The translations under genes and the position numbers were made by a program. Below are positions 13,240-20,500 of a stretch of DNA of 36,187 nucleotides, piece by piece (position 1 is the first letter of the stretch; each line of letters opens with the position of its first letter). This DNA is from Oscillospiraceae bacterium (GTDB lineage Bacteria > Bacillota > Clostridia > Oscillospirales > Ruminococcaceae). The stretch lies in the NCBI GenBank assembly GCA_009777445.1, contig WRLV01000014.1:1-36187 (forward strand), read 5' to 3'. Under the pieces are notes generated by a model. It saw only the letters and a program-made list of their open reading frames with translations, was not told where the DNA came from and did not search any database.

Positions 13240-15963
13240 ATGGGATTATTTTCAAAAATTTTCGGTAGTTATTCCGAAAAAGAAATCAAACGGATTATTC
13301 CGTTGCAGAAGGCGGTTTTAGAGCTTGAGGGCAAATACAGCGAGATGAAAGATGCTCAACTTCGCGCTCAAACCGCAATACTCAAAGAAAGACTTGAAAA
13401 GGGCGAAACGCTTGACGACATTCTGCCCGATGCTTTTGCGGTCTGTCGTGAAGCGATGTGGCGCGCAATTGGGATTAAACCCTATCCTGTTCAGATTCTC
13501 GGGGGAATTGTGCTTCACCAAGGGCGAATTTCAGAGATGAAAACCGGTGAAGGAAAAACCTTTGTCGCCGCTCTTCCCTCTTATCTTAACGCGCTCACCG
13601 GCAAAGGCGTTCACGTAGTGACGGTAAACGACTATTTGGCGAAATACGGCTCAGAGCAAATCGGAAGGGTTCATAACTTTTTGGGGCTTTCTGTCGGGCT
13701 GATTGCCCACGAAAAAAACAACACTGAACGTCGTGAAGCCTATAAATGCGATGTAACCTATGCCACAAATAATGAGTTGGGCTTTGACTATCTTCGTGAC
13801 AACATGTGTGTGCGCAAAGAGGACAAGGTTCAGCGCGCGCATAACTTTGCCATTGTTGACGAGGTTGACTCTATATTAATAGACGAGGCGCGAACGCCGC
13901 TTATTATTTCGGGCAGGGGTGATAAATCCACCGACCTTTATCAAAGGGCGGATAGACTTGCGCGCTCGATGAAAGCCACAAAAGTCGTTGAGCTTGACAG
14001 CAAAGAAGAACACGGCGACCAATATGACGGTGATTATATCATAGATGAGAAAGGAAGAAGTGCGACCCTTCTTCCGACGGGTGTAAAAAAAGCCGAGGCA
14101 TATTTCGGTATAGAAAACCTAATGGACCCAGACAATATCACCTTGCTTCACCACGTAAATCAAGCAATCCGTGCATATGGAATCATGAAGAATGATGTTG
14201 ACTATGTGGTTAAAGACGGCGAAATTATTATCGTTGACGAGTTCACCGGGCGTTTGATGTTCGGGCGGCGTTTTAACGAGGGTCTTCATCAAGCAATCGA
14301 GGCAAAAGAAGGGGTAAAAGTCAAAAACGAAAGCAAAACCCTTGCAACAATAACCTTCCAGAATTTCTTCAGACTTTATGAGAAACTTTCGGGAATGACC
14401 GGTACGGCTCTCACAGAAGAGCAAGAGTTTCGCGGCATTTATAATCTTGATGTTATTGAAATCCCTACAAACAAGCCGATGGTTCGTTCCGACCACGAGG
14501 ACAGGGTTTATAAAAATCAAAAAGGCAAATATAACGCCGTGGTTGAACAAATTGTTGAGTGCAACAAAAAAGGGCAACCTGTGTTAGTGGGTACAATCAC
14601 AATTGAGAACTCTGAATTGTTTTCAAAAATGCTTAAAAAAAGAGGTGTTAAACACGAAATTCTTAACGCCAAACACCACGAGCGCGAAGCTGAAATTATA
14701 GCTCAAGCAGGGAAAAAGGGCGCGGTAACCATTGCCACTAACATGGCAGGGCGCGGAACCGACATAATGCTTGGCGGTAACCCCGAATATTTAGCGCGTG
14801 CAAAAATGCGTAAGATGGATTTTGAGGAAGAGGTTATTTTTGAAGCCATGGGCTTTTCTCAAACCGATGATGAGCATATTCTTGAAGCGCGTGCGGTCTT
14901 TAAAAAACTTAACGATGAATATAAAGCACAAATTGAACCCTTAGCGAAAGAAGTGAAAGAAGCAGGCGGTCTGTTTATCGTTGGTACTGAGCGACACGAA
15001 GCAAGAAGGATTGACAACCAGTTAAGAGGACGTGCAGGGCGGCAAGGTGACCCGGGCGAAAGCTGTTTCTTCATCTCGCTTGAGGACGATTTAATGCGCT
15101 TGTTTGGCGGCGAGAAAGTTCAAGGCATGATGGAGACACTGAGAATCGAAGAGGACACTCCCATAGAAAACGGATTCCTCACACGCACAATCGAATCCTC
15201 ACAGCGCAAGATTGAAGGCAGGAACTACTCTATTCGTAAGAGCGTCTTAGACTTTGACGATGTTATGAGCCAACAACGTATGACTATTTACAAGCAAAGA
15301 GGAAAGGTGTTAGACGGCGAAGACGTAAGTGAAAACATCAAGCAGATGTTCAGAGAGACTATAGCCGAAACAGTCAACACCTATTGTCAAGGCGACATCG
15401 TTGACGACTGGAACTTAACCGGCTTGCGCGAAAGTTGGGCAGGAGTTTTAACCAACACAAACGACTTCAGATATTCCGACGAGCAGAGAGAGCAAATCAC
15501 TAAAGAAGAAATTACGCAAGAAATAGAGTCACGCGCCTTCGCTATTCACGAGAAAAGAGAAGAAGAATTCGGCTCTGAAATTATGCGTGAGCTTGAACGG
15601 GTGGTTTTGCTTAAGAGCGTTGACACAAAATGGATGGACCATATTGACGCGATGAGCGACTTAAAACAGGGAATACACCTGCGCGCGATGGGCGGCGGCA
15701 GAGACCCCGTAGTAGAATATCGCCACGAAGGTTTCTCTATGTATGACGAGATGATAGCGGCAATTCGTGAGGACACAGTGCGTATGGTGCTGACCGCAAG
15801 AGTGCGCCGCGAAGCACCGCCACAGCGTGTTCAGACGGCAAGACCCGATGCCGAGAATGCCGGCTCAACCACACCCGTCAAAAAAACAACCGCACAAAAG
15901 GCAGGAAGAAACGAACCTTGTCCCTGCGGCAGTGGGAAGAAATTTAAAAAATGTTGCGGATAA
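13240..15963 (+). CDS. secA: preprotein translocase ATPase SecA
   Basis: Motor ATPase that pushes unfolded preproteins through SecYEG. The 907-residue product has Walker A MKTGEGKT (about residues 99-106), Walker B in IVDEVDSILIDEARTPL, the preprotein cross-linking and helical-wing regions, NMAGRGTDIMLGG in the second nucleotide-binding fold, RIDNQLRGRAGRQGDPG, and a C-terminal SEC-C zinc site PCPCGSGKKFKKCCG that binds SecB or phospholipid in other species. The length is slightly above the usual 830-900 because of a linker rich in Pro, Ala and Thr before the zinc site. AAGGA precedes ATG 13240 by 10 bases. A repeat hairpin lies between it and yajC. It is the housekeeping SecA type, not the shorter accessory SecA2. 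Confidence 0.96.
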   Translation: MGLFSKIFGSYSEKEIKRIIPLQKAVLELEGKYSEMKDAQLRAQTAILKERLEKGETLDDILPDAFAVCREAMWRAIGIKPYPVQILGGIVLHQGRISEMKTGEGKTFVAALPSYLNALTGKGVHVVTVNDYLAKYGSEQIGRVHNFLGLSVGLIAHEKNNTERREAYKCDVTYATNNELGFDYLRDNMCVRKEDKVQRAHNFAIVDEVDSILIDEARTPLIISGRGDKSTDLYQRADRLARSMKATKVVELDSKEEHGDQYDGDYIIDEKGRSATLLPTGVKKAEAYFGIENLMDPDNITLLHHVNQAIRAYGIMKNDVDYVVKDGEIIIVDEFTGRLMFGRRFNEGLHQAIEAKEGVKVKNESKTLATITFQNFFRLYEKLSGMTGTALTEEQEFRGIYNLDVIEIPTNKPMVRSDHEDRVYKNQKGKYNAVVEQIVECNKKGQPVLVGTITIENSELFSKMLKKRGVKHEILNAKHHEREAEIIAQAGKKGAVTIATNMAGRGTDIMLGGNPEYLARAKMRKMDFEEEVIFEAMGFSQTDDEHILEARAVFKKLNDEYKAQIEPLAKEVKEAGGLFIVGTERHEARRIDNQLRGRAGRQGDPGESCFFISLEDDLMRLFGGEKVQGMMETLRIEEDTPIENGFLTRTIESSQRKIEGRNYSIRKSVLDFDDVMSQQRMTIYKQRGKVLDGEDVSENIKQMFRETIAETVNTYCQGDIVDDWNLTGLRESWAGVLTNTNDFRYSDEQREQITKEEITQEIESRAFAIHEKREEEFGSEIMRELERVVLLKSVDTKWMDHIDAMSDLKQGIHLRAMGGGRDPVVEYRHEGFSMYDEMIAAIREDTVRMVLTARVRREAPPQRVQTARPDAENAGSTTPVKKTTAQKAGRNEPCPCGSGKKFKKCCG

Positions 15964-16028
15964 ATTCTTTGAAAGGACTTAAAGTTTGAAATTAAAATCC
16001 TGTGTAAATAGGAGAGCATACTTTTAAA

Positions 16029-16048
16029 GCGCATTTGTGCAGAAAGGG
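16029..16048 (+). promoter_or_regulatory. leader mini-hairpin and ribosome binding site of the DUF1015 gene
   Basis: GCGCA-TT-TGTGC (16029-16040) forms a 5-bp hairpin with one G-T pair, directly followed by AGAAAGGG. The same layout precedes secG and, less perfectly, the hub gene. Confidence 0.5.
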
Positions 16049-16061
16049 CATATTTAAAATC

Positions 16062-17441
16062 ATGGCTGAAATAAAAAGTTTTAAAGGGCTGAGATATACC
16101 GAGAAGGCGGGGGCTATAGCGCAACTGTGTTGCCCCCCTTATGACATTATCGACAAAGCCACGCGAGAGAGATTTTTGCAACACAATCCCCATAACATCA
16201 TAAGGTTAGAGCTTCCTAAGCCGTTGTCCGACACCACGCCCGACGACCAACCTTATGCTTTGGCGGCTCAAATTCTGAAAGATTGGCTCTCAAAGGGGCT
16301 TGTTAAGGCGGCTCTTGAGGAATGTCTTTACGTTTATGAGATGGAGTTTCAGCTCGCGGGAAGCCCCGAATTTCACAGTGTCAAGGGGTTTATTTCACTC
16401 GTAAAGCTTGAAGAGTTTTCAAAGGGCATAATCCTGCCCCATGAGGAAACGTTAAGCAAAGCGAAAACCGACCGCTTAAAACTCATGGAGGCGACCGGCT
16501 GTAATTTCAGCCAAATTTACTCGCTTTATATGGACGAAAACGCCCAAATTCTTGAGCTTATAACTGCGCAAAGTTTAAACGCGCCCGACAGCGAGTTCAC
16601 TGACGGGGACAATGTTACCCATCGACTTTGGTGCGTGTCGGACTCGAAATTTATCGAAAAAGTAACCACCCTCATGGCGGACAAGAAAATCTATATTGCC
16701 GATGGTCATCATCGTTATGAGACCGCGCTGAATTATCGAAACAATTTGGCAAATCGCGGCGTGTCTATGGGAGCGTCTGAGTACGTTCCCATGATGTTGG
16801 TTAATATTGAAAACCCCGGATTAGTGGTTTTCCCCACTCATAGAATTGTGCGTGGGTTAGCAAACTTTGATTATGCCGCGTGTCTTGAAAAGTGCGCCGA
16901 GTTTTTTGATGTCACGCAAGACATTCCACCCAAAATGGCTTTGGCGGCTTTAGAGCAAGCCTATCGCGATGAGAAAAAAGCGTTCTTAATTTACACCAAA
17001 GATAGCTATACTTTGATTGTGCTGAAAGAGGGCGTGAGTGTTGGAGATTCGCCGTCTACGGAAGCTCAAGATAAATCAGCGAGTGAGCTGTTGCAAATAA
17101 AGCAAACTTGTTCACGGTTTGCCACCGGCGGCTCGCCGGATTCGCCGGTTGAGAGATTAGATGTGAGTGTTCTTCACACTTTGGTTCTTGACAGAATTTT
17201 AGGAATTGACAAAGAGAACATGACGAATCAGACTAATCTCGTTTACACAAAAACCATTGCCGAAGCGTTAGCGGCAGTGGACTCGGCAAATGCAAATTGC
17301 GCCTTTTTGCTGAACCCCACGCGCATAAGCGAAATTCGCGATGTCGCCGCCAACGGCGAGAAAATGCCGCAAAAGTCTACATACTTTTATCCTAAACTTA
17401 CCACGGGGTTGGTTTTTAGACAGTTGACAGTGGACAGTTGA
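16062..17441 (+). CDS. DUF1015 family protein
   Basis: 459 residues of the DUF1015 (SerR-like/putative HTH-kinase era annotation) family, common in Clostridia and of uncertain biochemistry. Family text seen: KSFKGLRYTEK at the start, CCPPYDII near residue 27, GIILPHEETLSKAKTDRLKLM in the first third, YIADGHHRYETALNYR near residue 220, LVNIENPGLVVFPTHRIV, and LDVSVLHTLVLDRILGI toward the end. Some members are placed near D-amino-acid or serine metabolism genes, but no function is assumed. The segment at residues 330-366 between two conserved blocks is an insert containing the coding palindrome (TGGSPDSPV). The C-terminus (LTVDS) and stop come from the heptamer repeat. ATG 16062 lies 13 bases after AGAAAGGG, a somewhat long spacing. 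It is convergent with the giant secreted-protein gene. Confidence 0.8.
   Translation: MAEIKSFKGLRYTEKAGAIAQLCCPPYDIIDKATRERFLQHNPHNIIRLELPKPLSDTTPDDQPYALAAQILKDWLSKGLVKAALEECLYVYEMEFQLAGSPEFHSVKGFISLVKLEEFSKGIILPHEETLSKAKTDRLKLMEATGCNFSQIYSLYMDENAQILELITAQSLNAPDSEFTDGDNVTHRLWCVSDSKFIEKVTTLMADKKIYIADGHHRYETALNYRNNLANRGVSMGASEYVPMMLVNIENPGLVVFPTHRIVRGLANFDYAACLEKCAEFFDVTQDIPPKMALAALEQAYRDEKKAFLIYTKDSYTLIVLKEGVSVGDSPSTEAQDKSASELLQIKQTCSRFATGGSPDSPVERLDVSVLHTLVLDRILGIDKENMTNQTNLVYTKTIAEALAAVDSANANCAFLLNPTRISEIRDVAANGEKMPQKSTYFYPKLTTGLVFRQLTVDS
17120..17139 (+). repeat. in-frame palindromic repeat (copy 3, in the DUF1015 gene)
   Basis: The same 20-mer as at 7465-7484, holding the hairpin CCGGCG-GCT-CGCCGG, in the same reading frame as in the first rnr copy (ATGGSP). 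It lies in an insert between conserved blocks. Confidence 0.85.
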
Positions 17442-17481
17442 GAGTTGACAGTTACGGTGTCGCCTTACGGCGACGGATTTG
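17421..17481 (+). repeat. heptamer array plus GTCGCC hairpin (copy 4)
   Basis: Units CAGTTGA, CAGTGGA, CAGTTGA, GAGTTGA, CAGTTAC (17421-17455); hairpin GTCGCC (17459-17464), TTAC, GGCGAC (17469-17474); then GGATTTG. TGA 17439-17441 is the stop of the DUF1015 gene. Confidence 0.9.
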
Positions 17482-17492
17482 AATTTATAACG

Positions 17493-17535
17493 AAATACAC
17501 CGCCCAACGGTTTTTGTTGGGCGGTGTTTAATTTT
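17493..17535 (+). terminator. bidirectional-type terminator between convergent genes
   Basis: 12-bp perfect stem ACACCGCCCAAC (17497-17508) / GTTGGGCGGTGT (17516-17527), 7-base loop, then TTAATTTT. On the minus strand the stem is followed by ATTTCG, a poorer tract. It lies between two inverted repeat elements. Confidence 0.85.
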
Positions 17536-17539
17536 AAAT

Positions 17540-17596
17540 CCCGTCCGCGCAAGCGGACTCAATCACTGTCAACTCTCAACTGTCCACTGTCAACTC
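17540..17596 (-). repeat. heptamer array plus GTCCGC hairpin, inverted (copy 5)
   Basis: On the minus strand: GAGTTGA, CAGTGGA, CAGTTGA, GAGTTGA (17596 down to 17569), then a spacer and hairpin GTCCGC (17558-17553), TTGC, GCGGAC (17548-17543), then GGGATTT. Its TGA at 17592-17590 is the stop of the minus-strand gene, so the element follows that gene's direction. Confidence 0.88.
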
Positions 17597-20500
17597 TTTT
17601 TAATCGCCCCTTTAGTAACCACAATCGTCCCACCCTCAGAAGTGGTGAAGTGGAGATATCCGTTTTTGTCGACTCTGTATTGCGATACTCTCAAGGGTCT
17701 GAATTTATTCGTTGCTCTGTCATAGCTGTAGAAGTTCAATCTCTCGCCGTTTGTAATCCCAGGGGCTCTCGCGGCGACGGTTGCTTCTTGACCGTAACTG
17801 CCGTTTTGCCCTAATTGAATTACTAAAGCAACGTTTGAGAAAAACTTGTCAAATCTTTCTTTGATTTGTCTTGGAACTGCCCCGGTGGTAGTGCCCGAAA
17901 GATTAAGCGTTTCGTTTGCTTTGGTAACGTCAACGATAACACGCACATCAACCCTTGATTTATCAGCCGTTAAGCTGTCAATGGTGAGGGTAATTCTGCC
18001 GCCTGATTCGTTTGAAGCCGCTGCCATTGCTGCGAAAGTCTCGCCTGTGACAACTGCAACGTTTGCAAAACGAACATTCACGTTAACATTCGCTGTGTCT
18101 CTTCCTGCTTCTTGAGCTTGAGCCACTGCCGCCGCGACTGCGCTTTCAACCGCGCTTACTGCCGCACGGGTTGAAATCGTGTTGCCTGCCGCACCGCCGG
18201 TACCTGTTGCGACTGCGCCAGGTGCAGCACCGCCACCACCGCCTCTTCTGCCATCGAAGGTGGGACCACCACCGCCTTCGCCACCGCCGCCGCCTTCGGT
18301 TCTGTCGGGTTTAATAATGATGTTTGAACCGGGGTCGGGTTTCAAGTTTCTGAAGTCTGCACCTTTGGGAAACCCTTCAGATGACCATGCCATGTCGGGC
18401 GTGAATCCGGGAAGTGCTTCAAGTGTCGGAATAGGCTCGCTCATAGGTGTAAATTCGGTTGGTAATAAGAAACCGTGCATATCAATAGTCCCATTGGGAG
18501 CGATTGAGGGGGCTTTGAATGGGTTAGACGGGTTTTGGCTGTTAAATAAGTCAAACCAAAGGTGGTCACTGCCGTCTAAGAGTTCAATTTCACCAACTTC
18601 GGGGATATAAAAGTCTGAGAACGGACCGCCCAAATTCGGGTCGTAAGTTCCGTATGCGACAGTCCCGTCAGAATTGCGAATGAGAGCGCCGCCGTTTGAA
18701 ACCACAGAATTTTGTATGCCGTTCAGATAAAACTCATTCCCTATTAATGGGTGGGTTTTATCCACACTTTGTCTGATTCTGCCGCCTGATTCGATGAGCA
18801 GGTTGTTGTATGCCCTGAATTTAAGCATATCATGCTGTTCTGGTGGAGCATCTAACATTCTGTAGTTTGAGGTGAGGTTCATACCGACTTCATTTCTGAA
18901 AGCTGTGCTGTTATAGACTTTAAGCCCTGAACCAGTATTGGCATCAAAACCGATTGCGTAGTTGTACATAGCAATGCTGTTTCTAACTTCATGGGGGACA
19001 GCCATGTTCGCGCCACCCATTTTAAAGCCGTTTCCGTCACCGATTTTAGCCCCGACAAAACTACCGCCGTTTTCGTCATAGTCATATTTCGGCAACCCGT
19101 TGGCGTAAGCCACACAGCTGTCAATGATTGTCGGCCCGATAGGCCCGTCTGATGATTGCGCGAACATATCCCAACCGTCGTCGGCGTTAAAGCTTGATAT
19201 GCAATATTTGAACATGTTGCCATACCCCACGGTCAGTTTTGCCGCGAAACCATCGGCGTTGTTACGTTCGAGGTCAGCGCAGTTCCATGCTTCAGAGCTG
19301 ATAACAAGGTTATTGTGAGGCCATTCCTCTATACTTTCTGTGCTGTCACCGCTGATTTGCAAGCCGGTGTCGGCAGAGTCATAAACTCTGATTCTTTCCA
19401 TTCTGTTATTGTCCCCTGATACTTGGAAAGGTCTTCCTCTGTGTCCGGGGTTATTAAGGGTGTTTCCGCCGAATATGTCAAAACCGTAGAAATGCCAGTC
19501 GTCACCTCTTAAGTTAAGACAGCCGTTAGTGCTGTTTGAATAGTCGAGAACGACATGAGAACCGGGGTCTGACATGAGTGTGCCGCCGTTGTTTCCTCTC
19601 GCTATGTTAATTCTGCTGTTGATAACATATCTTCCCCCAAGCATGATGATTTGTTGTCCGGGGCGACTGTAGTCAAGAGCTTCTCTTAAAGCCATAGGGT
19701 CGCTTCGTGTGCCTGCCGCAACTACTGTGCCACCCGGGGAAACATAAATAGCATAGGTGGGGTCTGCTATACTTCTAACCGTGATTGAGAACCTAAGCTC
19801 AAATTCATCTTGGTCCGGGTCAATTTCAAAACCTTCTTCAAGATTTTGCTCTTGGCTTCGGTCTATTTTTACGGTTGCGTAAAGGCTGTTCACACCTTGG
19901 TCTAAGTTAAGTGGAATTTCCATTCTCTTAGTGCCTTCGATGGGAAGAGGCCCTGCCACTCTGCGATAATTTGAATCGGAGATTTCAATAGTCCCCGTTA
20001 CGTTTGAAACAAATGCCGCGTTGAATGTGGGGCTACCCGTTGTAGAGGATGAGTCAACCCTCAAACTGATACTTTGATATCTTGTCGGGCGCGGATTAGT
20101 CCCCGGTGCGGGTTTGGGTTGTGAATCCGGGTCAAACTCTTGCCATTTAATATCAGTTATTTCTGCCGCCATTTTGCGAGTGACAAACAAGCCAACGAAA
20201 TATCTGTCGGGGTCTTGAATACGAACATGATAGTCAGGAACGTACTTGCCATTCCTATCTAAAATAAACTGCCCGTTTTCATCGAAAACATAATTGCCGT
20301 TTGCGTCAACTCTAACCAATTCGCCGTAAGCTCTCAGTGGGTTACCGACAAACGGTGTTCCGCCGTAATTTTCGCCGGTCGGGTTGGTGTATTGCCAATA
20401 TGTGCGCATTCCGTCCATAACTCTTGCGCTTATAAATGTCCCGTGGAAACCGAAGTTGTCTTTTTCCAATTTGAACACATAGGTTTCACCTTCGTTGCCC

